The notes beneath the pieces are model-generated. The model was given only the letters and a program-made list of their open reading frames with translations. It was not told the DNA's origin and ran no database searches. From positions 1 through 55,846 of the forward strand of contig CAJQPL010000050.1 in NCBI GenBank assembly GCA_905480215.1: DNA of 55,846 nucleotides. Reading direction: 5' to 3'. This DNA is from an uncultured Woeseiaceae bacterium (GTDB taxonomy: Bacteria; Pseudomonadota; Gammaproteobacteria; Steroidobacterales; Woeseiaceae). The position numbers and the translations under genes were made by a program. Below, one piece after another: positions 1 to 7,406 of the stretch. Each line of letters opens with the position of its first letter. The first letter of the stretch is position 1.

Positions 1-5
1 TCACC

Positions 6-593
6 ATGACCCTGCAGGGCATTCGCATCGTCTGCTACGCCTTCATTATCTACGCCCTCTACGGCTATATAGTAAAACTGGCATTCGTTCATCAGACGAC
101 GCAGTTTCTCGGTCTCTCTGATCTTTGTACGCTGGTTTCGAATGGCTGGTCCTACGCGACTGGCCTGGACGAATACTCCCAATTGACCGCTGCAAATTGC
201 GCGACAATTTCCGACGCTGGGAGCTTTGTTCAATTTGAAAGTACTCTTGCTGTTGTCGATCACTCTGGTTTGATCGACATCCGTCATCTCGCCTGGGTCG
301 ACGTCATTAATGCAGCGGTCTGGCTATTGATTGTTTTTGTGCTAGAAGCAGACGTCTGGTTGCAAGAGCGCAAGCGCTACGTGGGAGCGGCGCTTCGTAC
401 CAGTAATATGCTCAAGGTCGTGCTCTATTCAGCGCTGCTACTTGCAGCAATTTTTTGGGGCTTTAAGGGCGATTTCGTGGACTTCTGGGATGCGTTACTG
501 TGGTTGGTGGCATTTGTTTTCATCGAACTCAACGTCTTCGAATGGCGCCAGGAAGGCGCTGCAAGCGAGGCACAGGGCTCAAACAACACCTGA
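6..593 (+). CDS. Hypothetical integral membrane protein (possibly 5'-truncated by window edge)
   Basis: A 195-residue protein with about four hydrophobic segments: residues 5-27 (start of chain), about 104-115 (VWLLIVFVLEADVW), about 136-152 and about 160-175. A more polar stretch with two or three Cys lies between the first and second segments and could be a periplasmic loop. The ATG is five bases from the window edge, so an upstream start cannot be excluded. I do not recognise the family and propose no function. The next gene on the same strand is a 35-residue membrane peptide about 110 bases downstream. Confidence 0.6.
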   Translation: MTLQGIRIVCYAFIIYALYGYIVKLAFVHQTTQFLGLSDLCTLVSNGWSYATGLDEYSQLTAANCATISDAGSFVQFESTLAVVDHSGLIDIRHLAWVDVINAAVWLLIVFVLEADVWLQERKRYVGAALRTSNMLKVVLYSALLLAAIFWGFKGDFVDFWDALLWLVAFVFIELNVFEWRQEGAASEAQGSNNT

Positions 594-703
594 TCAGCAC
601 TTGATCAGCAAACGCTCACCAAAGAATCAGGTCATCCTCATGTCTTGGGCCGTGCAATCCTCGAAGATTCAGTCTCAGCAAACATTCAACAGGACTGAAG
701 CAA

Positions 704-811
704 ATGCAACGCGAGCAACATACACTGGATCTGGACCCCTCGATAATCATCCTGGGCCTTAGCTATGCCACCTTATTTCTGGTCGCTATCGGCTGGGTAG
801 CTACGCTCTAA
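704..811 (+). CDS. Putative 35-residue single-pass membrane peptide
   Basis: The ORF starts at ATG 704 and ends at TAA 809-811. The product has a polar acidic N-terminus (MQREQHTLDLDP) followed by one hydrophobic helix to the end (IIILGLSYATLFLVAIGW). A weak purine-rich ribosome site (aggac) lies about a dozen bases upstream. The last codons overlap the stop region of the convergent gene at 808-1215. The architecture is that of a real small membrane protein, but the length is too short for certainty. No function can be assigned. Confidence 0.4.
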   Translation: MQREQHTLDLDPSIIILGLSYATLFLVAIGWVATL

Positions 812-1215
812 TCAACGACCTCGAGCAGCGGATTCGATTTGGCCCGCTCAAGAAACTCTTGATTCTTGTCTGCCGTTTTTAGATGCAGCAGGCGGTGCTC
901 ATTATCCAGAGACATCAAATACGGATGCCAACGGTCATCCTCGCCACGACGGTAGTATCCGGATACTACCCAAGCATTACCCTCGGGATAGACATAGGCT
1001 TTGCCTACTTTGCGATCGCTCGCCAACGGATCTACGATCTCCAGAGTCTCAATGCCGACAACAGATGTCAGATGCTGCCGAGAGGCCTGCACAACCTGCT
1101 CTTCAACTGCGCGCCCTTCGCGTCCGGCAGGGTCAGTAATCCAGCGATATGCAAATACGGCAACCAGCACGCCAATCAGCAGTGCGAACGCGAACTGTCC
1201 AATACGATGATTCAT
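808..1215 (-). CDS. Hypothetical membrane-anchored protein
   Basis: A 135-residue protein with an N-terminal hydrophobic anchor (about residues 8-24, FAFALLIGVLVAVFAYRW) and a soluble domain that should face the periplasm. The soluble part contains a Trp/Tyr-rich segment (NAWVVSGYYRRGEDDRWHPY) typical of small beta-rich domains. I do not recognise a named family. It is followed on the minus strand only by the convergent 35-residue ORF; the next gene upstream on the same strand (1278-1577) is about 60 bases away, so the two may be cotranscribed. Confidence 0.6.
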   Translation of the reverse strand: MNHRIGQFAFALLIGVLVAVFAYRWITDPAGREGRAVEEQVVQASRQHLTSVVGIETLEIVDPLASDRKVGKAYVYPEGNAWVVSGYYRRGEDDRWHPYLMSLDNEHRLLHLKTADKNQEFLERAKSNPLLEVVD

Positions 1216-1277
1216 AAAATGCCCTGCTCGTTTACTCGTTGGTAGTGTCTACTAGCAGCCGCCCCCGATCAACGGCA

Positions 1278-1577
1278 TCATCCATCGAACAGGTCATCAA
1301 GGGCATCTCTAGCGGCATCCGTCTCGGATTTCCTATCGGCATCAAATGCCTTGTCGCTGGGTATAAACCAGTCACAAAAATTTGGCCGTTGTTTGTCGCT
1401 TACGTCCTCTGCACCGTCTTCCCGGCACTGGCGGGGGACTCGCGCATCGAAATGGATACACATTTTGCAAACGTGGACATCCGCGCTGCAGTGCGGACAC
1501 TGATCGCGACGCGACAGCGGCAATGACAATGTAACTAGCGACTCCCCGCAACGGTAGCAGGCAATTTTATCGGGCAA
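1278..1577 (-). CDS. Small Cys-rich zinc-ribbon-like protein
   Basis: A 99-residue protein with eight cysteines: three CxxC pairs (C7/C10, C27/C30, C37/C40) plus C51 and C68. The spacing is that expected of one or two zinc ribbons. The C-terminal 25 residues are acidic and Asp-rich (ARDALDDLFDG) and look flexible. Such proteins are found as conserved hypotheticals in gammaproteobacteria; zinc binding is inferred from the Cys pattern only. It may be cotranscribed with the membrane-anchored gene at 808-1215. Confidence 0.65.
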   Translation of the reverse strand: MPDKIACYRCGESLVTLSLPLSRRDQCPHCSADVHVCKMCIHFDARVPRQCREDGAEDVSDKQRPNFCDWFIPSDKAFDADRKSETDAARDALDDLFDG

Positions 1578-1761
1578 CTAGCCACCCTCCCTCACAAATC
1601 GGAGACCGAAGTATAACGCTAAGTCATTGGCTTTGACTCGAGAAAAAGTCAGTAGCAATTTACCAAGCCGGCTCATCTTTAACAGAGTTCGCATGTAATA
1701 TTCTTTCTCAGGGGTAGCGTAATATCACCTGCATGCTCCGCGGCCATAAAAGGATTCAAAA

Positions 1762-2388
1762 TTGTCAGAGACCTTCCTCAAGGTATACCAAAACAGCCGA
1801 CTGATACCGCTATTATTAGCAATCATTCTTGCTGCCTGCGGCAGCGAAACTGCCCTTTTAAATAGCGAGCGTATTGAGCAACAGTTTGGCAGCTATGGCA
1901 TAGATATACTGCCTAGCGAAAGCGGATTGCGACGTTCCAATCTTTACAGTGTCTCCGGAGATGATCGAATTTGCCGCACCTACGCAGTGGTTCGATTTAC
2001 AGATGATCCGGACGACGTCTATAGCCTCGAGCACGCCAAGGTGCTTGCAGGCAACTCGCTCGGTGCAGTTTTCAAAGCCAATGGCTGGGAAATTCGCAAG
2101 CAAACGCTGCACATTGGCTCATTCCCGGTTACTGCCGCTGATGGCCAAATTTATGACCTGATGCGACTATCGGAAAATCAGTCGCTCGCCCTGCACGTCT
2201 ATGAATTCCTGATTGCCAAAGATGAGCAAATATTCGAATACGCCACTATTCTTGAAGCGCACCATCCAGGCTACCTGCTCGAATCAGAACTCCTGGAACT
2301 CTACTCCTATGACGCTGCCCATCGATTATCGAGCGACACTCTGGCGCAAATGGAAACGCTGATGCGGATACGAAACGTCCAACCATAA
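1762..2388 (+). CDS. Hypothetical lipoprotein
   Basis: A 208-residue protein starting at TTG 1762, with an AGGA ribosome site ten bases upstream. Residues 13-25 form a hydrophobic signal ending in a lipobox (LAAC, modified Cys at residue 26), so the mature protein should be lipid-anchored. The rest is soluble and acidic with no motif I recognise. A TTG start is needed because no ATG or GTG precedes the signal peptide in frame. Function unknown. Confidence 0.65.
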   Translation: MSETFLKVYQNSRLIPLLLAIILAACGSETALLNSERIEQQFGSYGIDILPSESGLRRSNLYSVSGDDRICRTYAVVRFTDDPDDVYSLEHAKVLAGNSLGAVFKANGWEIRKQTLHIGSFPVTAADGQIYDLMRLSENQSLALHVYEFLIAKDEQIFEYATILEAHHPGYLLESELLELYSYDAAHRLSSDTLAQMETLMRIRNVQP

Positions 2389-2455
2389 TTGTTGTCTGCG
2401 TACAATACGACTAGACTTGAAGCACATTCTTCAACGCCCGAAAGGAGTACGAGCT

Positions 2456-2917
2456 ATGAAAGCGAATCAAATGCTGCGGCTGGTTTTAACGAGCATGCTG
2501 CTGTGCGGATTTTCGACAGTGATGGCCGATGACACCACCGACGAATCTGCTAACGTCTGGGCGGTGGTCGAAGAAGAGTGGAATGCCAGTGCAAAAGGCG
2601 ATCAGAAATCGATCGAACGGCTACTTAGCGATGATGTTGCTGTTTGGGACATTGAGTCTCCGGCTCCACGCAACAAAGCATCGATCAAGATGTGGAATCG
2701 ATTCCAACAACGTCTGGGCAAAACCGTTGCTCACGAGCTGTATCCGTTATCCATTATCGTGCATGGCGACACGGCCGTTGCCCACTATCTGTACAGCAGC
2801 GCTTTCGAGAACAAAGATGGCGATATCAAGATGAGTAGCGGTCGCTATACCGACATCCTTGTACGCAGTGAAGATGGCTGGAAATTCCTCGCCTGGCATG
2901 GCGGCGACGACGACTAA
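2456..2917 (+). CDS. Secreted SnoaL/NTF2-like fold protein
   Basis: A 153-residue protein. I chose ATG 2456 because a strong AAAGGAG ribosome site lies nine bases upstream; an in-frame TTG at 2417 has none. Residues 1-23 form a Sec signal peptide ending near MADD. The mature part has the NTF2-like/SnoaL pattern: an N-terminal helix (VWAVVEEEWNASAKGDQKSI), a segment ending in a variable middle (DVAVWD), and strands HGDTAVAHYLY and GRYTDILVRSEDGWKFLAWH at the end. The family covers many small-ligand or dimerisation roles, so no substrate is proposed. Likely periplasmic. Confidence 0.75.
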   Translation: MKANQMLRLVLTSMLLCGFSTVMADDTTDESANVWAVVEEEWNASAKGDQKSIERLLSDDVAVWDIESPAPRNKASIKMWNRFQQRLGKTVAHELYPLSIIVHGDTAVAHYLYSSAFENKDGDIKMSSGRYTDILVRSEDGWKFLAWHGGDDD

Positions 2918-3032
2918 CAGAATAGAATATTTCAGCTGTTTCGCGCCTGCGGTTAAGGGTCCATTCAGCTAGCGCCAGCTATTATGGGTGCCAATGTAGA
3001 CAGGTCCGTAGGAATTTGGACCCGGAGGCCTT

Positions 3033-4769
3033 ATGAAAACCCAGTTAAAAATTGCGCTTTTTCTGTTGCTGCCAGCCATTTCAGTAGCCCAGGCTCCTGT
3101 TGACGAGGACGGCAATGTCATTGCTCAGTACGAAACCGGCGCTGATGCGGCGTTGCTATCGCAAGCTGAGTTGCAGGATCTGGTTGGCCCAATAGCTTTG
3201 TATCCCGACGACCTGCTGGCGATTGTCTTGGCGGCCGCGGCCTACCCATTGCAAGTAGTCGAAGCAGCGCGGTTTCTGGAAGCCTACGAAACCGATTCGA
3301 GTCTTGAACCGAGTCCGGACTGGGATGAGGCAATTGTCGCACTGACCAACTACCCGGAAATTGTTGCACTGCTAAACGAAGACCTGGATTGGACGCTGAG
3401 TCTTGGCGAAGCTGTGGTCGCTCAACAGACAGACGTTATTGCGGCTGTTGAGGCATTCCGCGATCTGGCCTACGCGGCCGGCAACCTCAAGAGTGATGAG
3501 TACCAGACGGTATCGCAGGATGACGGTGTCATTCATATTACTCCGCTCGAAGACGATGCTATTTACGTTCCATACTATGAGCCGGAACAAGTGGTCTATT
3601 ACCAAGCTGAGCCGGTGTATAACTACTATCCGCGGGCACGACCGGTTTACTACTACCCGTATGCTGCCGGCTACAATTTCTACAACAACTATTTCTGGGG
3701 TGTATCGACCGCTTTTACGATTGGCTGGCTATCCAACAGCTTGCATACCCATCATTACAGCTACTACGGCCACCCCTACTACGGACACTCGTATTGGAAT
3801 CATTGGTACCGCCGCCCGTCTATCAGCGTGTACAACTCGTATTACACCCATAATTCGGGCCGTCCGGCACACTACCGCTCGCATGGCGACAACTGGCGCC
3901 CACATGAGCAACGTCGAGAGTATGTGCGTCGAGAAGGATATAGTCGCTCAGACCGGCATTCCGGTGGAAACAATGGCTCGCGAAATAATCGCCAGAGCGA
4001 CATTTCTTTTCGCGAAAGAGACTCTAACGTAACACCGCGAGGCGACCTTGCTCGAAACAACGCACAGCGTAACCGCAACAACTCGCGCAATAGCGACGGC
4101 AGCCGAAGTCGAAATAGCTCGCGCGACAACGCCGGCAATAGAAGTCGCAATGCTTCGAGCGATAACCTTAGCGCCCGCAATCGCAACCGTTCGAGTGATG
4201 GCGCCAGAACGCGCAGCGGTGTCGACTCACGCGGTTCTGCTACTACGCGCGGCCGCAGTGACGATCGTAATACTAATACCCGTAATACGCGCAATTCACG
4301 TGAAGATGTAAGTATTGCTCGAGACCAAGCGACTAACAGGCAGCAATCGGCCTCGCGATCGGCATCGCGATCGGCTGATAGCCGCCGTGGACAACAGTCC
4401 AGCCGCCAGGGCTCCGAACAACGCGTTGCGCGCAATCAACAACCTGCGACGCGATCGTCTAATAGACTTAGCCAGCGGACTGCGGCAACGGCCGGACCGA
4501 ATACTCGCGCGCAAAACAGGCAACAGCCGCAAGCGTCTAGACGCCAGCAACAAATGCTCGCTCCGACAAGCAGTCCAAGCAGTCCGCGCCGCCAAGAGGC
4601 CCGGCAGCAGGCTCCGAGGAGCGCTTCGGTACCACAGCCAAGACGGCAAGCTAGCGCTGCGCCGCGGCAGGCGCCACAAAGGCAAAGTAACAATAAGGCA
4701 TCTAGCCGGAGTCAGGGCGTGAGCCGTTCCAGCAATTCGCGCAGCGGCTCTCGCTCTAAGCGACGCTAG
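3033..4769 (+). CDS. DUF3300 domain protein with long Arg/Ser/Asn-rich tail
   Basis: A 578-residue secreted protein. Residues 1-19 are a Sec signal peptide. The DUF3300 domain follows (about 45-190), recognisable from LVGPIALYPDDLLAIVLAAA and the segment DDAIYVPYYEPEQVVYY. A Tyr/His-rich region (about 190-280) then leads into about 290 residues of low-complexity sequence dominated by Arg, Ser, Asn and later Gln/Pro, strongly basic. A GGAGG ribosome site sits just before ATG 3033, and a small hairpin (GGTCC/GGACC, 3003-3022) lies next to it. The DUF3300 function is not established; surface or nucleic-acid binding by the tail is speculation. The 3' end overlaps a tiny convergent ORF by four bases. 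Confidence 0.85.
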   Translation: MKTQLKIALFLLLPAISVAQAPVDEDGNVIAQYETGADAALLSQAELQDLVGPIALYPDDLLAIVLAAAAYPLQVVEAARFLEAYETDSSLEPSPDWDEAIVALTNYPEIVALLNEDLDWTLSLGEAVVAQQTDVIAAVEAFRDLAYAAGNLKSDEYQTVSQDDGVIHITPLEDDAIYVPYYEPEQVVYYQAEPVYNYYPRARPVYYYPYAAGYNFYNNYFWGVSTAFTIGWLSNSLHTHHYSYYGHPYYGHSYWNHWYRRPSISVYNSYYTHNSGRPAHYRSHGDNWRPHEQRREYVRREGYSRSDRHSGGNNGSRNNRQSDISFRERDSNVTPRGDLARNNAQRNRNNSRNSDGSRSRNSSRDNAGNRSRNASSDNLSARNRNRSSDGARTRSGVDSRGSATTRGRSDDRNTNTRNTRNSREDVSIARDQATNRQQSASRSASRSADSRRGQQSSRQGSEQRVARNQQPATRSSNRLSQRTAATAGPNTRAQNRQQPQASRRQQQMLAPTSSPSSPRRQEARQQAPRSASVPQPRRQASAAPRQAPQRQSNNKASSRSQGVSRSSNSRSGSRSKRR

Positions 4770-4906
4770 CCGTCAGCGTCGGCGTCGTTTTCTGTAACGT
4801 CGCCGTCGCGAGTTGCTTCATTGGTCAATTCCCAGGCTACGTAGGCAACACACGCTGCACAAAACAGCGCCAGGCCGACAAGAATAAAGGGGAGGATCTC
4901 TCTCAT
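4766..4906 (-). CDS. Putative 46-residue single-pass membrane peptide
   Basis: The ORF reads from ATG 4906 to TAG 4766. One hydrophobic helix (ILPFILVGLALFCAACVAYV) is followed by a strongly acidic tail (DGDVTENDADADG). This amphipathic layout is unlikely by chance in an unselected frame. The ribosome site is weak. It is the first (most downstream) of three tiny minus-strand ORFs lying downstream of the DUF4389 gene. Confidence 0.45.
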   Translation of the reverse strand: MREILPFILVGLALFCAACVAYVAWELTNEATRDGDVTENDADADG

Positions 4907-4927
4907 TCGCTTATGCTAGCACCCGAG

Positions 4928-5053
4928 TCACTGCTTGGCGTCATCAGGCTCATTTCGCTCTCGCAAACGACCAGACTTACGTAATGCATCGCGCAACACG
5001 AAGTCCATCTGCGCATTCAAGCTGCACAGATCGCGTTTCGCCCGAGGTTGCAT
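4928..5053 (-). CDS. Putative short ribbon-helix-helix-like protein (41 residues, possibly N-terminally eroded)
   Basis: From ATG 5053 to TGA 4928. The middle (SLNAQMDFVLRDALRKSGR) resembles the conserved second helix of Arc-type ribbon-helix-helix proteins, in which a SLNAxI motif is followed by an amphipathic helix. The reading frame stays open upstream for 17 codons to an in-frame TAA, and TTG or GTG starts four and one codons upstream are possible. A complete RHH domain would need that upstream part. The gene may therefore be a short DNA-binding protein using a TTG start, or a remnant. The family assignment is from pattern memory only. Confidence 0.35.
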   Translation of the reverse strand: MQPRAKRDLCSLNAQMDFVLRDALRKSGRLRERNEPDDAKQ

Positions 5054-5152
5054 CACTTCCAATGAAGATTCCCGCGAATTAAATCGAGGCTTAACAGAGC
5101 GTTTTTAGGGGTGGCGGCAGCCCTGTCTGGCGCGACCTGCGTCTAATTGCGA

Positions 5153-5257
5153 CTAGACGTCGATCTTACCCAGGATGATCATCAACAATGTAAATCCGAG
5201 CAATCCGACTGAACCTACGCCCAGTACCATACTAATCATGAAAATAGCCTGTTCCAT
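5153..5257 (-). CDS. Putative 34-residue membrane peptide
   Basis: From ATG 5257 to TAG 5153. Nearly the whole chain is one hydrophobic helix (about residues 4-30, rich in Met, Gly, Leu, Ile) with a short charged end (GKIDV). It lies between the DUF4389 gene and the other two tiny ORFs on the same strand. The ribosome site (aaaaga) is weak. No function can be assigned. Confidence 0.4.
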   Translation of the reverse strand: MEQAIFMISMVLGVGSVGLLGFTLLMIILGKIDV

Positions 5258-5357
5258 TCTTTTACTCGCTTATTGTCGTGGTCTACCTTGCCCAACGTGG
5301 GCTTTGCCACAACGGAATATACCGTATGCAGCATCTTTAGCAATGGTGGCTGTTCGC

Positions 5358-5702
5358 TTAGCTGTCATCTACGTCGCTTGAAGGCCATTTGCCACCCAAC
5401 GGGAACGGTCTCTCATCGCTGTTGAACGTGAGGTAACGAATGATCTCGTAAATGTAACTCGCGAGACTCTGTCCAACCTCACGTAGTTGTTTATTTATTT
5501 CACCGGTAAACAACACCCAGAGAAATCCCAGCACGACAACCACTGTCCCGACAAAATTGGCCAGGCTCATCAGGATGCTGCTTATGACCATAAACAGGAA
5601 TCTATTCCAGGTAGCGCCAGACTTCAGATTCTCCTCAACAGGATTGCCTGATTTATTCTCATCGAGGTCGCCTTTATCAGCTCCATGGTTGTCGTCATGC
5701 AT
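5358..5702 (-). CDS. DUF4389 domain membrane protein
   Basis: A 114-residue protein. A polar, acidic N-terminus (about 30 residues) precedes two hydrophobic segments (about 35-50 and 52-66). The conserved C-terminal block follows: a helix ending SYIYEIIRYLTF and then NSDERPFPLGGKWP. This layout is the signature of DUF4389 as found in Pseudomonas and relatives. The function of the family is unknown. It is divergent from the dipeptidase lipoprotein gene, with about 70 bases between starts, and leads a possible minus-strand run of tiny ORFs. Confidence 0.8.
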   Translation of the reverse strand: MHDDNHGADKGDLDENKSGNPVEENLKSGATWNRFLFMVISSILMSLANFVGTVVVVLGFLWVLFTGEINKQLREVGQSLASYIYEIIRYLTFNSDERPFPLGGKWPSSDVDDS

Positions 5703-5774
5703 CGTCTTGCTCCCGAACGAAGTTCCGCATATTGTTACAATCTTCCACCTATAGAACCAGTTATATATGCCGAA

Positions 5775-6992
5775 ATGAAGCTTCGAATCCTCAGCGCGCT
5801 GGCCGCACTGCTACTACTGGCCGCATGCGCCGCGCCGATGACGCCGGATTTGGCAAAAGAAGCCAGGCGCATCGCCAAATCCAGCATCATTGTGGACACC
5901 CATATTGATGCGCCAATTCGATTGCACTCGAGGCCCGCCGATATATCGAAAGCAACAAAGAGTGGCGATTTCGACTACCCAAGGGCGCTCATTGGCGGTC
6001 TAAATGCGCCATTCATGTCGATTTACACGCCTGCACGTCTGGAAGCATCCGGCGGTTCGAAGCAGCTGGCCGAAGAACTCGTGAATATGGTCGAAGGTTT
6101 CGTCGCGACATCACCAGACAAATTCGCGCTGGCGACATCACCGTCGCAGGTTAGAGAGCAATTCGACAACGGCATCATATCCTTAGCAATGGGCATGGAA
6201 AACGGTTCGCCAATCGAAGGGAAACTCGAAAACCTGCAACATTTTTTCGACCGCGGCATCCGTTATATTACGCTGGCTCACAGTCTCAGTAACCATATTG
6301 CCGACTCCTCTTACGACAAGAATCGACCATGGAAAGGACTCAGCGAGTTCGGCGTCAGTGTGGTTGAAGAGATGAATCGGCTGGGAATCATGGTCGATAT
6401 TAGCCACGTTTCTGACGATGCGTTTTGGCAAGTGCTTGAGGTCAGCAAGGTCCCCTTGATCGCCTCACATTCATCCGCTCGTCACTTCACGCCCGGCTTC
6501 GAACGCAACATGGCTGATGACATGATTATTGCGCTCGCAAAAAATGGCGGAGTAATGCAGATCAATTTTGGTTCGACGTTCGTAACCGCAAATGCACTTG
6601 CATATAGTGACAAACAGACTGCGGCAGGATTGGAATGGCTCGCGAACAATCCGCAGTACGAAGCCGCGGATGCCTACACGAAGTTCCCAGCGATATACGC
6701 AGAAGAATACGGTGGCATGCCATTTGCGAGTCTCGACGACGTTTTGGATCACATCGATCACGTCGTATCGCTGACCAGCATCGATCACGTCGGACTGGGG
6801 TCCGATTATGATGGCGTTGGCGATACGCTGCCAACCGGCCTTAAGGATGTCGCCGCATATCCTAACCTGATCGAAGGATTGCTAAAACGCGGTTATTCAG
6901 AGGGAGACATCCGCAAGATCCTCGGCGAAAACTTGCTACGTGTTTGGCAAGCCGCAGAAGATTACGCGGCGATCAAGTCCACCAGGACGTAG
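5775..6992 (+). CDS. Membrane dipeptidase family (peptidase M19) lipoprotein
   Basis: A 405-residue protein starting at ATG 5775, which places a lipoprotein signal at the N-terminus (LLLLAACAAP, lipid-modified Cys at residue 18); upstream in-frame starts would bury the signal. M19 renal-dipeptidase features are present: the metal-binding IVDTHIDAP, the bridging Glu in MGMENGSP, histidines in LAHSLSNH and DISHVSDDAF / ASHSSARH, and the C-terminal GLGSDYDGVGD. The family hydrolyses dipeptides with a binuclear zinc site. Export and lipid anchoring suggest periplasmic peptide turnover. The 3' end overlaps the convergent 77-residue gene by about 30 bases. Confidence 0.9.
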   Translation: MKLRILSALAALLLLAACAAPMTPDLAKEARRIAKSSIIVDTHIDAPIRLHSRPADISKATKSGDFDYPRALIGGLNAPFMSIYTPARLEASGGSKQLAEELVNMVEGFVATSPDKFALATSPSQVREQFDNGIISLAMGMENGSPIEGKLENLQHFFDRGIRYITLAHSLSNHIADSSYDKNRPWKGLSEFGVSVVEEMNRLGIMVDISHVSDDAFWQVLEVSKVPLIASHSSARHFTPGFERNMADDMIIALAKNGGVMQINFGSTFVTANALAYSDKQTAAGLEWLANNPQYEAADAYTKFPAIYAEEYGGMPFASLDDVLDHIDHVVSLTSIDHVGLGSDYDGVGDTLPTGLKDVAAYPNLIEGLLKRGYSEGDIRKILGENLLRVWQAAEDYAAIKSTRT

Positions 6993-7195
6993 CGTAACAA
7001 AACCTCATAACTGCTCTTATCAAGTTTCATTCCCTCCGGTAACTGCAGTGTATGTATTGGCTCACCAGCGCGGCTACAAACGTCCAAAAAGTATATTTCG
7101 TCTTCACGAAAGACCTGATATTTAACGGCACGCTGCTCGTTTAGTTTTAGTTGAACATCTTCGTCAGTCCAATCCAGTATTGTCGCTCTGGCCAT
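6962..7195 (-). CDS. 77-residue protein of unknown function under a probable sigma-54 promoter
   Basis: A short soluble, acidic protein (MARATILDWTDEDVQLKL ... YEVLLRYVLVDLIAA) with no motif I recognise. The start is supported by a GGAGA ribosome site seven bases upstream. A near-consensus sigma-54 promoter sits at 7234-7249 in the correct orientation, giving a predicted leader of about 28 bases, so expression is probably activator-dependent. Its end overlaps the dipeptidase gene. Function unknown. Confidence 0.65.
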   Translation of the reverse strand: MARATILDWTDEDVQLKLNEQRAVKYQVFREDEIYFLDVCSRAGEPIHTLQLPEGMKLDKSSYEVLLRYVLVDLIAA

Positions 7196-7233
7196 GTCGT
7201 TCTCCGTATTAATTCAAGACTTAGCATCAATGT

Positions 7234-7249
7234 TGCAAGCCTTGTGCCA
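7234..7249 (-). promoter_or_regulatory. Sigma-54 (RpoN) promoter
   Basis: On the minus strand the sequence is TGGCACAAGGCTTGCA. It matches the TGGCACG-N4-TTGCA consensus at every fixed position except G7 (here A), with correct GG-to-GC spacing. The predicted transcription start, about 12 bases downstream (near 7223), lies about 28 bases before the ATG of the 77-residue gene, and the ribosome site falls inside that leader. A sigma-54 promoter requires an enhancer-binding activator; possible binding sites lie upstream. Confidence 0.75.
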
Positions 7250-7345
7250 AAAAGAGAATTCGCGAAGAGATTCAAAATAGTAACTATATTTCAATTACTT
7301 ACAACAACCCCCGAAAAATTCAGCCCACAAAATCGCGTCCAAAAG

Positions 7346-7394
7346 TGTCAGTTTTTGACAGCAAATGCAGCCGAAAAGCGACAGTTGTTTGACA
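7346..7394 (-). repeat. Two TGTCA/TGACA repeats, possible enhancer-binding sites
   Basis: One copy is an inverted repeat, TGTCA-N5-TGACA (7346-7360). A second near-copy, CAGTTGTTTGACA, is at 7382-7394, and the shared core CAGTT(T/G)TTTGACA is repeated in the same direction. They lie about 120-170 bases upstream of the predicted start of the sigma-54 promoter, the usual distance for enhancer-binding proteins. TGTC-type repeats are known for PilR-like activators, but which regulator binds here is not shown by the sequence. Confidence 0.4.
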
Positions 7395-7406
7395 TAAAAA
7401 TGCCGC

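Noticed and set aside
3872..4435. 187-residue minus-strand open frame under the DUF3300 gene
   Set aside because: It is the reverse shadow of the Arg/Ser repeat tail; its own composition (Arg/Leu/Ser only) mirrors those codons and there is no ribosome site.
5685..5774. Upstream GTG/ATG starts for the M19 dipeptidase
   Set aside because: They would bury the lipoprotein signal and overlap the start of the divergent DUF4389 gene.
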